Notes under the pieces: model-generated | Told to the model about the DNA's origin: nothing | What the model saw: the letters and a program-made list of their open reading frames with translations, nothing else | Databases searched by the model: none | Part shown: positions 34,024 to 46,500 of the stretch, in pieces | Position numbering within the stretch: the first letter of the stretch is position 1 | How the letters are laid out: every line of letters starts with the position of its first letter | Program-made: the position numbers and the translations under genes | Assembly (NCBI GenBank): GCA_019787685.1 | Contig: JAHNUO010000002.1 | Location: 1,054,001-1,118,000, forward strand | Length of the DNA stretch: 64,000 bases | Direction: 5' to 3' | Origin: Chiua virens | Taxonomy: Eukaryota; Basidiomycota; Agaricomycetes; Boletales; Boletaceae

Positions 34024-36864
34024 CTGCAACTGAGCAAGCATCTGATATTGCGTCTTGCGCTGTTGCTCGGGGTGGAGTGCAAGTGGTTTGTCATCTTCGT
34101 CTGCGCCATCCCTGCCGTCACCACCCATGAGTGGAAGAGAGACACGAGAAGCCATGGCAGGAAGACGAGAAGCACGGAGACCAAGAGGCTGCTCGTCGTC
34201 GTCGTCGTCATTCGTCGACGGACGTTCTCCTGAAAGGTTGTCAAAGCTCAGGTTTGGTAGGGATAGCTTGGAACGACTGAATGGGAGCTTTGATTCACTA
34301 AGCACCGCCGCAAGAGGCTTATCCTCATCCTCATCCTCGTCCTCGTCCAGGAATCTCGGATGTGGAAATTGCGTCGCCCGCTTGGCAATCCGCTCGACGG
34401 CCGCAGTCAAGGGAAGATCCTCTTCACTATCCTCATCCTCCGCCCCATTTGGCAGTGGCGCTGATAGTCGACTGGAAGACCTGGCATGGTGAGGTCCAGT
34501 ACCAGTTATACGCCGTGGACCTTCGTCCTCTTCAGAGGACTCCGCGACCCAGTTATCAGCTAATTTGTCGGCAATGCGACCGACAGACTGTCCCAGTGGA
34601 ACGTCGTCGTCGTCGTCGCTTTCGCTTGGCGCGTCATCATCCGGCACCGGTACACGCCTAAGAATGGGCTTCTGGATGGCTGGAAGAATGGGAGGTTCCG
34701 ATGACACGCGAGATTCTGGGATCTCCTGGGAGGGACTCCCGTCGGCTAGTGGTGGGATTGATTTTGTTTCCTGTATTTTCGACTTGCCCTTCTTTTTCCG
34801 TTGACGTCGCTCTGCACGCTCTTGTTCATGTTTCATATGCTCCTCCGCCTCGGTCCTTTCTCGGGCTTCAATCACCTTCAACTTCTGCAACTCACGATTC
34901 CACAACGTGTCGACACCAAAAACAGAACGACTCTGTGGAAGATCCCCAACGGAAGCAGAAGCTCTGATGTTAGGTGGTTGTTCGCCGTTCAGCTCCACTA
35001 GTGTTCTGGTAGTGGAGCTTCGTTTCATGAATGTTGAGGCTCTGTTATCGGGATTCTGCGAATTTGGTGGGGGGCCAAGCGAATCTGGATCAATCAAAGT
35101 GCTTGAGCGTCTCATCTGTCCGCGGACCATCATAGCAGGCCGGTTATCACCCTGGAACGTACTTTGATGAAAAGCTTAGTTTCAAAAACCGCTGGTTGAA
35201 ATATTGGACATACCGTGCCCTTGATTTCATCTCCATTTTCCGGTGGTCAAGATTATCAATCAAACTTCGGCCATACAATTTACCAGCGGGCCGTTTGATC
35301 TCCGAATCCATTGGTGGCATAGGAGGCAAAGGGATTGTGGAGGGCACTGGCGACTCTTCCTCTTCCTCCTCAAACTGAGCTTGCTCTCCATCTTTGAGTG
35401 CTCGGGGGAAATGACGATCTATATCCGAGTACGCAATATCCCTCTGCCCACCGACAACCAGAGTGTTTCGGAAAGCAAGCTGGGATAAAGTGAGGCTGGC
35501 ACGAGGGTTCGGAGTAAAAGAGTTGGAAGCGACAGGCGCAGACAGGCGGGAAGATCGGGCAGCCAGCGGAAGAGAGCCATCAGTAGATACCTGCATATCG
35601 CCTCGTGGGCTTGTCGCAGGCTGAGGCGGTGGAGCGGGAACGGTACTTTGCAAGGGGCTTGGCATAACAAGAATTTTCGGCCGGAGTAACTCCAAAGTTG
35701 ACATTGGTCGATTACGGGGGAATTCGGCATCAGCATCGTTTTCAAGCAGCATACGTGTGCCCATCGAATTAACAGAGAGGGTCCGACCGTGCATCTTGGG
35801 ATCAAAGCGCGAAGAACGGGACGGAGAAGGGGGGCGGACAGAGAAGACGTTGTCATCTGCCAGCACATTCTTTGATGCCATGGTGCCCATTGATACATTC
35901 GACATCGTTCGACCCCGATTTGCCTTCGGGTCGAAGCGAGAAGCGTGATCTGGGGAAGGGGACTGAACAGTGAATGGATTGGCGTTCTCGTCATTAGAGA
36001 CATCGTTCAACAAAGCCTTTGAACCCAAGCTTGCATTGGATTGTGTGCGCGCATGAGCGGTCTGAAAATCTAAGCGTGATGAACGCGAGCCTGGCCTTAA
36101 AATCTCCTCGGGACCCGGGGACGATCGCCCTGAAACAGAGACCGAAGGAAAGGGGACGGAATGGAGAGGGGGTTGGACGGGAAGCGTTTCTATGAGTACA
36201 TGAGCAGAAGCACGACGGCGTTGGAGCGGTGGTAATGGTGACTGCTCGGGTCCATTCTCAGCATCCAAGAATGCACCACCTACCCCAAACTCATTCAAGG
36301 CTCCGAGACTCATAGACCGCATATTTCTGAAGGGTGTGTCGCCCGCAACACTGTGCGCAGTACGCACTGGGCTCTTGACGTGTGGATTGGGAAGTATCTC
36401 TGATTTAGCCCTCCCTTTACCTTTATTTTTGCCCTTTGCCTTATCCTTGTCCATGAAGGCGTCGAGCCCCCACGAAGTGAGGTCAACTTCAACCTCGCCC
36501 TCGTCCGCCGAGTCATCCTCATCGTCGGCGTTTCCAAATGGATTCCGGAGAGCATCGATTGAACCCCTCGATTTCCTGTTCGGCGGGTCACTTCCGACCT
36601 CGCTTGGGACTTGAACGCCGAGATAGTCGGTGCTCCTGCGAGACTTATTCAAGGGATTGTGGCGGCGGAGGTGGGCAAAGATGGCGCTCTCGTGAGCGGA
36701 ATGGCAGGGAGCGTCGGGGTTGTCTGGTTCATTGTCGTATTCTGGATGGTTGATGGAGGAATGAATTGACTGCTGGAGTTGGAGTAAGACAATCCTGAGA
36801 ACTCACCAAGCAGGGCTGCAGCGAGCTGGAGACGGGAGAACGCAGCAGGCTTGACGGATGGCAT
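33817..36864 (-). CDS. Unknown large low-complexity protein with polyQ and acidic tracts
   Basis: About 976 residues, exons 36864-36807, 36741-35214, 35161-33817. The N-terminus (PAAFSRLQLAAALLEYDNEP and SAIFAHLRRHNPLNKS) is ordinary and helical, suggesting a conserved segment. The remainder is Ser/Pro/Arg-rich with repeated SSRFDPK-type units (SRFDPKANRGRT, SRFDPKMHGRT), several Asp/Glu runs (SESDDDDDVPL, FLDEDEDEDEDKPLA), a lysine-rich coiled coil (QERAERRQRKKKGKSK), a glutamine tract and a Met/Pro/Phe-rich end. Both introns preserve phase and the acceptors are strong. No domain was recognised. Long opposite-strand frames here are shadows of the acidic repeats. Confidence 0.75.
33991..34029. 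repeat. CAR (polyglutamine) trinucleotide repeat
   Basis: Mixed TTG/CTG units on the plus strand, i.e. CAA/CAG on the coding minus strand, encode about 13-14 consecutive glutamines followed by methionines in the unknown protein. Interruption by CAA should limit slippage. GAT/GAC repeats encoding Asp/Glu runs occur nearby at 34190-34215 and 34317-34352. Confidence 0.8.
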
Positions 36865-37016
36865 TGTAAGCCCGAGTGGTGAGAGTAGGCGAGTGGTCGA
36901 GTCTAAGCTGCGGTGACGCACTGCCTAGCAAAGTGAGACAGTGTGAATGTAACCCTCCCAGACTCGACTCTGAGATGATGCCAGTCAAGATTTCAACTAG
37001 AACACTATGTACATCA

Positions 37017-40000
37017 CTACAGTTCATCGTGCGAAACAACTACGTTTCCTTCGTCGTCAATCTGTTCCACGGCCTCCACTATAAACCCTGGATCGTCGTT
37101 CACAAACTTGTCCCATGTTTCCGCGTCTTCTTGCTGTCTTAGTACCTCCTCAGGCATCGACGGATCAACGGGCGGAGCAGGCTTCACGGTGCTGTCAGTT
37201 GGTGCCGTCTCCGACACACCCAACGACCGTCTCAGTACACGATCCACTCGAGTCAGGAACCTGAAGCACCACTTGTCAGTCATCCGCTAGTATGTGATCT
37301 GTCGGATACCCACAGGTTGGAATCGGCTACATCAAAGCCAGAGCGGACCAGTGCTCCATCGATAAGAATCGCCGCAACCTCCTCAAGTTCGGCCGCGAGT
37401 TCATCATCTCTTTCCGCACCTTCTGCCTCACCCTCAGCCAGTTGCTCAACGCGGCGGAGCAGTCCCTCAATCAGAGGTGCCCGAGGATTGATCTCCAGTA
37501 CCTTTTGTTTTTTCATCATCTCGTGCATCGCCTCGTTCTTACTGCCTTTGTTCGTGGCGCTCATCAACTTTTGAACATTAGCTGTCAAGCCAAAGCTGTC
37601 CGCTACGATGGCACATGGACTCGTCACAAGCCTGTCGGAGACCACAACTATCCCAGGGTCAGCTTGAAGATTTTTTTGTACAAGCAATCAAGATATTCAC
37701 CGTCTCTCGCATTATCTCCAATCTGGACCTTCAACCAGTTGAGCAAAGGTGCAAACTTCTCTGACACTGCCTCCATAGCTTCCGTTTCTTCCTCCGAATC
37801 TGCAATCGAATAAACGTTACCATTGCTGACTCATGTATTAAACATGCATTTACCATCTCCAAACTTGAGACCAGCCTTCGCAACATCTTGGAACTGCATA
37901 CCCCTGTAATCTCAAAGTAAATGACCAATTCAGAGTGGTACACATAGCATAACTCACTTCCAGCGCTGTACACTGTGCGCCAAGATCTCATCCAGAGGCT
38001 CGTTTAACAGAAAAACTTCGTAGCCTCTTGCATGAAGCTTCTCCACAAAAACACTAGCCGGCGAGATGCTCGACAGGTTTACCCATGTCAGCAATGTAGA
38101 AGATCTGCTTCTGGCCTTGTTTTTTGTCATTGACATACTTGAAGAGATGCGTGGGTCAGCGCTGCGGTCTTTATCTCACTGAAATTTGCGTACATCATCG
38201 AAGGAGGTATCGTTCCTTTGGTTAGTTGTGTACCGCGTTAGAGCTGCGATTTTCTCGCGGTTCTTGCTATCTTCCGCTGCGCCGAGCTTGAGGACAGTGT
38301 TATATACTTCGGTGATCTCGTGGAACTTCTTGGATCTTCCTCGACGATCTTTGCGAAGAGTTGAAGGAGGCGGCGAATAATAAGATTCTTTATCTGTTTG
38401 AGGAATGAACTCGACTGCAGTGTCTCTCGAGACACGTTGAGAGGGAGATCTTCGGCTAAAAACCAGATGTGTTCAGTAGACCGCTCATGAATGAGTCACA
38501 AGGCGTACCGTCAATGATCACCTTGACCCAGCTAGCCCACTTAGGTAGAGCGTATTCACCAAGATCGGAAGTGATAAAAACGTGCTTCACGAGTAACTTG
38601 ACGTCATTGGTAGACGCATCGAGTGCCTGATTGAAGAAGTCGCTTGGTCTAAAGTGTCTGAATGATCAAGTCTGCTGCAAGCAACGTTTGACTCACAGGC
38701 GAGAAGGGATATAAATAAGTGCGCGGAATGAGACACCGTCCTCTGAATCCCCGGAGAAGTGTGTCCATGTCAGAGGTTTCTGGGAGTCCTTGAACGTGGC
38801 TTGGTATAACAGGCCATACTCCTCGTCCGTGACAGTTTTTGGATCCCTGATGACCGTCAACTTAATTTTGCACTCTGAATGGCAAGGACGTACCGCATCC
38901 AAAGAGGAGGTTGAGAATTCATGTGCTCCCATAGACCGACCATGACCTTCTTTGTCTTGGGTGTAGCGGACTCAGCCGATTTCTCTTCTTCAACTACAGC
39001 TTCTTCACCCTCGTCCGCGGTCTCAGAATCATCCTGAGGTGTCTCTTCCTCTTCCTCTACTTCTTCTTCTATGGGAACTTCCTGCTCAACCTCATTCCAA
39101 AGATAGATGGGGAAAGATGTAGAGAAGACAGAATGTTGGTTACTTCCACAGCCTTCAGTATGATCATGTATGTAACCCTGAGAGATTTACATACATGAGG
39201 TTCATGAGGTTCGAAGTCGCCAAATAATGTTTCGCGTCAGTTTTCAGTTCGAGAATGACTTCTGTACCATGGCCTAGGGTATTTCCACGAGGGTCAGGAT
39301 ATATTTCGAAACTGCCTTCATCGACGGAGGAACTAAAGACATTCTGCGAGGGGTTGGGATGTTCGGAGGACTTTGGAGGGATGGATGTAACAGTGACTTT
39401 ATCTGCAACAAGGAAACTAAAAGTAACGATGAGCATCCTCAGTTCCCGAACATGACATTATGGTAAGCCGCGGAACAATATGTACCTGCTGTAGAATCCG
39501 AGACCGAAAGCACCAATCAGGTTACCAGAGCTGGTGGTGTCCAAACTGTCCGCTTTAGTGAGGAACTCAGAGGTCCCTGATTTCGCGAGTGTTCCCTAGC
39601 ACAGGGTGAGTCTCTTGGCCAGGAACAGCGTGATCAACATACCAAGTTTTTTGTCAACTCCTCCGCACTCATTCCGATACCAGTATCTGGTATCCATTAG
39701 CTTCACTCCAAAACAGACGTGATGGATCCGTACCAGTTATAATGATGCGACCACCTTTTCCATCTTCATTCTTCTCAGCCTTAATGGTCACGTTCAAGGG
39801 AGAAACACCATCGTAGATGTCCTTCTCCGTCAGAGCGGTGAGACGAAATTTCTCGAGAGCATCATTGGCATTGGAAATGAGTTCTCGGAGGAAGACATCC
39901 CTAGAATCATTACATTGAGACCCAGGGAAAGACGAGAGAACACGATCCAATACCTATTCGAGTACAGACTAAACAGCGCGTGAAAATCCGCTATAGAAAA

Positions 40001-40215
40001 AAGACAATGGGATGCTCACCTGTTGACGACTATCTTGCGAAGACGCGCTACATCGCTCTGCATACACATTAGGATAGTAGTGGGCAACAGAGTGTTGCGA
40101 GACACACACCTGGTAGTCGTGTTTGACTCTCTGGGTATCAGGCTACTGCTTCCTGAGCTAGTGTATTGAAGGTGAGAAGGGAGAAGACCAAAACCAACGA
40201 GCGGAGGAGACGCAT
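37017..40215 (-). CDS. Endoplasmin (ER Hsp90, GRP94) with three apparent frameshifts
   Basis: ER-lumen Hsp90 chaperone ending in the HDEL retention signal, about 802 residues after correction. Sixteen exons: 40215-40110, 40057-40020, 39968-39954 (15 nt), 39900-39734, 39686-39643, 39595-39486, 39416-39195, 39142-38894, 38846-38697, 38648-38509, 38455-38194, 38137-37958, 37903-37854, 37799-37701, 37647-37314, 37260-37017. Seen: signal peptide (LVLVFSLLTFNTLAQ), RDVFLRELISNANDAL, DTGIGM, GAFGLGFYS, FPIYLWNEVE with an acidic charged linker, NVSRETLQ and the C-terminal domain. Exon lengths require one surplus base near 40140, one missing near 38330 and one surplus near 38056. Every other junction is in phase, so sequence error is favoured over decay. 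Confidence 0.85.
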
Positions 40216-40314
40216 CGTTGGGACAGCGGACCAAGACGTGAAGGTGGAGTGTTTGATCTTGCAAGCGGCTTTATAGACTCTGAGGAACAGCTTCTTCGAT
40301 CAGACTGACGAGTT

Positions 40315-40362
40315 ACTGACGTGTCACATGTCATGTGACTTATTTTCTCCATCACGTGATGG
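40315..40362. promoter_or_regulatory. Possible unfolded-protein-response sites before GRP94
   Basis: About 100-150 bp upstream of the endoplasmin start lie TGACGTGTC (40317-40325, containing the ACGTGTC core like the yeast Hac1 UPRE-2), a TCACATGTCATGTGA near-palindrome, and a perfect CCATCACGTGATGG palindrome (40349-40362). GRP94 genes are standard UPR targets, which makes the placement plausible; binding is inferred. Confidence 0.4.
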
Positions 40363-40447
40363 ACGCGTATTATCTACTACTGAGACACATCGCGTGGTAT
40401 TCACACATGCCTAGTACCTGTAAGCTAAACGTATAGCTTTGCCATGC

Positions 40448-43097
40448 TCAAACATGCACAGATAACTTTGGTGCCGACAGACCGGCCAGGTAGTCCTGTG
40501 ACATATTCCGTGAGAATGGAAATGAAACACGACAAAGACGGCAAAAAACACACTCGAATCCACCTTTCCCTTTGGTCGGGGACGTGCTCAAACATAATAT
40601 ACCTCTTATCGTTCTCGAGGTGATTGGCCCGTAAGTTATAGTGAATTCGGAATATTTCTAACTAAGACTCTCACCTTCAACACTTTTATGATGTCCTCCA
40701 AATCAACATTCTTGGCCAGAGCTTTCATGTCAACTTTTCCGCCGAAACCTTCTCCCTCGTCTTCTCCCAAGTCCTCGGCAACAACTCCCCCGTCGACGCC
40801 TTCACCACCTATCTTCCCAAGTCTTCCCCAGAATTCAACAAACGCATTCTCGGTCAACATCTCGTCAAATGTCTTTCTTGCACCAAAGGTCCTTTCCCGC
40901 TGCCATTTCTCAAACTCCTTCTGCAGCTCCCGGGAATCAAAGCCCAGTTTGGTGGCAGGTAAAGATTTCTCAATAGACTTAACAGGAAGCTGTGAAAAGG
41001 AGGACGCGAGAGAAGGTGTGTGCGCGCTGAATAATGCGTACAGATTATCCAAATGTTTTGAACGGAGCTGGTGCATATGAGAATGGAACAGGTGCAATTG
41101 CTGATCTCTTGGCAGAGGCGAATTGGTGAAACGAGGATCTGTCTTCAATTGTGGAAGTACGGCGTCCCACGATAGCTAAGTAGATAGTCAGTGTCTGCTC
41201 CTGGAAACGTTGATATCGTACCTGGGGATCTCGAATTGCATCTGTCAAGAGCGTACTGCATTGAAGGAAAGGTGATTGATGAGCGCCATAGCACAACAGT
41301 TTTTAGGGAAAAGAACTCAGGTGCGGCTCACTGGAATATTCGTTCGCCTTCTTCCTTAGACAATCCTAACCTGGACTTGCCAATCTCTGCTTCCGTGCGA
41401 CCTCGTTGAGCCCTCACTTGTTCATCACGCTCTTTCAAAGCGCGTTCCTTCCTTTCTTGGCGATTGCGTGTAGCGTCTGTTTCGTCCAGTGCACTGGATT
41501 GGGATTCGTCGGCCCTGTTTTGATGACCCTTGTGATCAGACGAACCACAGGCTTTCAGGAACGCATTGAAAAGTTCCTCTCGAAGGCTTGACGAGCCAAC
41601 GGCATCATACCGTGGATCATCACACAGTTTCCCTTTGATCTTTGAAATGAATACGTCAGCACTTGAAGAAAGGGAAATGTAACGGAAGGACGGCTAACAT
41701 CTTTCCAAATCGAGTCTGGTTTTACTATACCACTTTCCCGAAGCAGGGCAAAGAAATCTGTTTCCGCCTTCCCAGCGGCAGCACGTTTTTCTAGTCGCTT
41801 ATTAGTTTCTGTCGTCACTTAAAACGGCCAGAAGGAGCTCACTCTCTCCAAGTTCTTTCAAATGCTCCTTGAAACGTTTTTCACGTTCGCGATCATCCCT
41901 GCCCCAGCCGTAGAAACGCCGATCTTTCTTCCACGTTCGACGAAAATCGGACCATATGGTGCGCGTACTCTTCACTTCGTCGCGAAGTAAAGAATCGAAT
42001 TCTTCCTTGGGATTTGCTTGCAATTTTTCCTTCTTGACAGTTTCTTGACGCAGCTCACGAGCACGATCTCGGCAGTACTCGTCAAAGGCGTCACGGCGTG
42101 CTGAGACAGAGGGGAGGAGAACATATCGAGGATCCGAAATGAACAGTGGTAGAGATGTGTCCCAAGGATGCAAAGGATTTATATCTTTCTCTCGCAAGAG
42201 CGTCTGCGATATCTTTGAGCGTCAGAATAATAACTTCGTGTGGACTACACACCTTGAAGAGTGCCTTTGCTTCGTCAAGAGAGAGGTCGACACGATCGGG
42301 CATGTTGAGCTGCTGTTTTTCCTGATCCTTTTTTGCCTCTGCCTCTGCCTCTTTCATTCTCTTCGCCTCTTCACGTCTCCTCTCCTCCTCTGCCTCTGCA
42401 GCCAGTTGAGCCGCAGCTTCCTTCTGCCAATCTTCCTCTGCCTCGCTCTCCTCGCTCTCGCCTTCGTTCTCTTCCTTTTCTTCGTCGTCTTCGTCTTCTT
42501 CCATTTCATCCTCATCCCCTCCTCCACGCGCGCCTTCTTGGTGATGACAACCTCATCCAGCGGCTCCAGCTCACCCCGCTTTCTCCGTCTCACGAGCCCC
42601 TGTACCTCAGCCTTGACCCTCTTTACTTCCTCGTCCCTCTCCCTTTCCATCCTCGTCCCCTCGTCCCCCTGTTCCTGTTCCTTCTGTTTCGTTTGCTCCG
42701 CCTCATCAGCTTCCACGCGCTCGAGCTCCAAAAGTGCGTCTTTGATCTCATCCGGAGCGACCCAGACACTCTCTTTCCTCCCTTTGTGTGTGTAAAACGT
42801 ATTCCCCTCGGTAGTTGTCACCCGCAGCCATTCGGTGTCAGGGATCGGCTTCTTGACCAGGGGTTTTTCCTTCTTTTTCTTGGGTGGTTGGGCGGCTGGA
42901 GGAGGAACGACGGGAAACGCAGGAAGGGGTCGAACGTAGGTTGATTGTTGACTCGCGGCATGGTAGTAGTAGGGCTGGCCTCCCGGTCCTGTAGTAGTGA
43001 ATTGAGCTTGCCATAAACTCTATTCTGAGTCTCGCTGTACGTTACCGACGTGCTCTGTCCAACCGAGTGGTAGTGGTGGAGGACTTAGTGAGGACAT
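40448..43097 (-). CDS. WW/FF-domain splicing or elongation factor (TCERG1/Urn1-like), one frameshift
   Basis: Nuclear scaffold linking RNA polymerase II or the spliceosome, about 736 residues corrected. Exons: 43097-43046, 42988-42253, 42203-41843, 41808-41699, 41639-41332, 41255-41222, 41175-40675, 40613-40554, 40495-40448. Seen: WW1 (LGWTEHVGPGGQPYYYHAAS), WW2 (TEWLRVTTTEGNTFYTHKGR), a long Glu/Lys/Arg coiled region, then FF-type repeats (TLLREKDINPLHPWD, WSDFRRTWKKDRRFYGW, ADFF-like ETDFFALLRE, DDPRYDAVGSSSLREELF), ending WIRDYLAGLSAPKLSVHV. A C4 run at 42516-42519 is one base short for the EEGDEDEMEED join. Intron 3 would be only 34 nt, so that junction is doubtful. Confidence 0.85.
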
Positions 43098-43560
43098 AGG
43101 GACTTCTTACACGGCGAGTACTGGGAGGTTGAAGTGGAAGGGTTCAAAGAACTTTCTCACCGATGGGCCGTCGCGGCCGAAGCGCTGAAGTGGTAATCGA
43201 TTCAGATATGTTCAAACGTTCAAACGTTCCGAAAACTTCAAAACCTCAAGTCATTATACATATACAGTATGACTTGGTGAAGGAAGCAAATACATGATAG
43301 TTCGTGAGAATATACGCAAAAAAGAAAGAAAAATACAGAATGCGGTTGGTTAGACTACAGTACTACCATTACATGTGGACGAAGCGTGAAGACGACATGT
43401 AATATTGAAATGCCGGTAATTTAAAGATGAAGCAGGGACAAGTCAACAATCGGAGGATGCAATGCGACAAGAAAACCTAAAATCTCAGGGAAAGATCACG
43501 CATAAAACCTTGCATCTACGTGTCAACCTGCGGTGACCAAAAAAGAGGGCGCGTGTCCAC
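43098..43560. other. Spacer: WW/FF gene upstream region and IQGAP 3' region
   Basis: 463 bp between two minus-strand genes. It holds an imperfect inverted repeat (GTTCAAACGTTCAAACGTTC near 43211-43230) and an A-rich stretch near 43310-43340. No coding sequence was recognised. Confidence 0.5.
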
Positions 43561-46500
43561 TTACTTCTTGTTGATTTGATATAAAAGAAGGTTGATATTA
43601 AGTTTGACTAGTCCGTTGAAAAGCGAGAGTGAAGCCTGGTTCTCAAATTGTGCCTGAAGTAGGTCCTCCATACGGAGATCTGTGATACCGATTCGATTTG
43701 TAATACCGAGGGCATTGTTAAGAATCTCGATGTTAAAGACACCTGCTTTCTCCGACGAAATGATGACATCAATCTTGTCAAATTGGCGAGGGGAGAACTG
43801 GTCGATGGACAAGAGGATTCCTTTCTCGTATAGGTCCTTGGCGCTGTATCTGAACGAACCAAATTGAGGACTCTTGCCGGATTTCTGCAGGTCGCGGAGG
43901 TGGAAATACTGCTTCGTGAACGGAAGGACAAAACGCTTTTTCCTTAACACGGAGGTCGTATTAATTCTCCATACGGCAAAGCGCAGAGTTTCTTACCCTT
44001 TTCCTCGCTGCATGGTAGCCATCGCAGTTTCGACATAGTTGTGGTAACTGTCTATCTGCTCCTCGAAGGACTTCTTGCGTTCGTTGAGATACTTGAGGAC
44101 ATCCATCATGCTGTCCATTTCTTGCTGGCGTTGCAGTCTTTTGCGGTGCTTGCTACGGACATCGCTTGCAATGGCATTGAGAATGCCTTGGAACGCATCA
44201 CCTCGCGTGACCTTCCCCAGCTTCTCCAGTTCGAGAAGGTAAAATATTGCGTGTGCCTTCACTTCCTTGAATTGAAGTCTTTAGACATATGTCAGCATCA
44301 TACTCTCATGCAGAGAACTCATACATACGATCGTACGTCTTCAAGCCTATATCCCGATTCAGCCCCAGTAGTTGATGGCATGCGCCTGTTGACGGGCTCA
44401 TTGTCCATTTCAGACACGATCATCTCCCAGCGCGCCTCGTCTTCTTCGGTCACTGGGCGCATCAGAGACTCGACAAGGCCTTGCGCTGGTTGAACCCGGA
44501 GGATTGCTAGAACACCTCGCTTAGCTTGGACCCACAATGCTTTCTCATCCGCTTGAGGATCTTGAAATAATATGAGAGCGAGGTTTTCGAGCGTCAAAAA
44601 TAAACTAACCTCGGACACGCGCAAACCTGTTTGTGAGCTCTAGTGTAATAGCTTTGTCTCGGGCATCCTTCAGCTCATCGTTATCGAGATGGGGGACGCC
44701 ATCTAATTCGTGCAATATGACACGTAGCGCATCATCACGAGAAGGCGACTAGTACAACACAACAAGTCAATGCAACTGATCGTGGAAAATATATTCTCAC
44801 CAATTTGTCCTGGTATTTGGTAAGTAAGGTGTGCATTCCATATACCTCATTGGGTGAAATATAAATAGGTTTCGGTTGGACAGCAACATCCAAAAATTCA
44901 TGCGCGTGATAATGACTCTCAGCATCCGGGACATCTGCAACTGTTGGAACAAGGTGAGACAAGGTGGGCGAACCCTTGGCAAGGAGAGCAATACTTTGGA
45001 GCATCCAGGCTGTCATTTCCGCTACGGTCTTGCGCACCATTTCGTTGATGGGTACGAATTGGGGACTCTCATCTGAAAACTCGGAACCCGAAGCAATTTG
45101 TGTCAGCACTCGAGATATCTGTGCCAGATTTCTCTTCGAGGCGGCGTCGACTGCAGTGGAGATCATGTCAAAAGTCTCGGGACTGCTGAGTCAAGAGTCA
45201 ACGAGGGTCAATTTGTATGATGAACGACAAACAGGATGGCAGGATTCAGGTATCTGTAGAAAACTAGCCTCGCGATACACGCAGCGTAGGCTTTATCTGG
45301 TGCATCAGGGAATTTTTCCTAGAACAATATGAGCAATATAAAGCCAAAAAGTTACACCTAGACTCACACGCAGGGAACGCAATGTCTCACGCGCTATGAA
45401 CCGCATGCTGTATGGCATCCTTCTAGTCGATTGCATGATAGCCACCATGAAAGCTTCACTCCACCACTGCAACTTCTGCAAATCTAAACAATACTGTTTA
45501 ATAGGTGAATACGATAGTATTTGCGAGGCTGAGCCTACGTCTGATGTACTCAGCTCTGGTGTCTGGATCCTTCAGAGCATCGTAGAAAGAAAGGTCTTTG
45601 GGCTTAGTGCTGGTTCTACCGGATCGCATTTCCTCGATATCGATCCTTGTCCGATGGATCTGACATTCGATTGATGATTCTCCGCCAAGAGGGAAAAAAT
45701 GCAATACATACTATCGAGGGATCTGACTCAAGATCAAGGTCCGCAGCTTCAACGAGTTCCCGGACGATGGCTTGGAGCGTCTCCCTGACGTAGGTAACCT
45801 GTTTGGATCGGAGGTATTGTACTGCGATATTGATGTACATTGGATGACCACGAATGACATCCTCAATTGTTCTAGCGCTGGCAATTTCCTGTCGAATGGA
45901 CAGCTGCAAATAGACAAATCAACAACCACGTATTCGTGACGACCGTGTGCTGGTGGAGCTAACCTGGAATAGTTTCAGCAGAAGATAATCTTCTCGCCTA
46001 TCTTGCCCGTAGCCAAACAACGTCAAGGCAACGCGTTCTACAAGAGTTCTCTGCTTTTCCGAGTCATCGTTGGACAACACGATGAAGAGCTCGCGCAGAT
46101 AGTCTCCCTGCGTCTGGAGCAAGTAAAATAATTGCTGATACAGTTCGAGTTTCCTCTTGGCTGCATGATCCAAAGTGTAAGGCCCGGCAAAGGCGTCACC
46201 GTGTGCAGCAAGAATTGAAGATCGTGCGGCATGCACTGCGGCACTATCTGCACCATACATTCGTCGCACCTTGACAAGCTCCTCGAACGATTTGACGTTT
46301 TGCACTACCAGTGCAATTTTAACGTCTAGATCATTCACGTCATTCTCGAGAGCCTGATTCTCTCTAATGTTCTCGACAACCTTTTTCCTCAACCTCTCCA
46401 CCTTAATCTCGTCTTGGAAATCAGCGTCCGAATCGTCAAGGAGATGGACAAAGTTCTTAATGGTGCTAACCGTGACGTTCGTGCCAAGAGTAAGCTGACG

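Noticed and set aside
33847..34804. Plus-strand Ser- and Leu-rich frames
   Set aside because: Shadows of the Asp/Glu and Gln tracts of the unknown minus-strand gene.
37017..40215. Calling GRP94 a pseudogene
   Set aside because: Splice sites, motifs and the HDEL end are all intact; only three single bases are off, so sequence error is more likely.
42139..42944. Two long plus-strand frames rich in Leu/Pro/Ser
   Set aside because: They are the mirror of the Glu/Lys-rich coiled region of the WW/FF gene; acidic repeats create long opposite frames.
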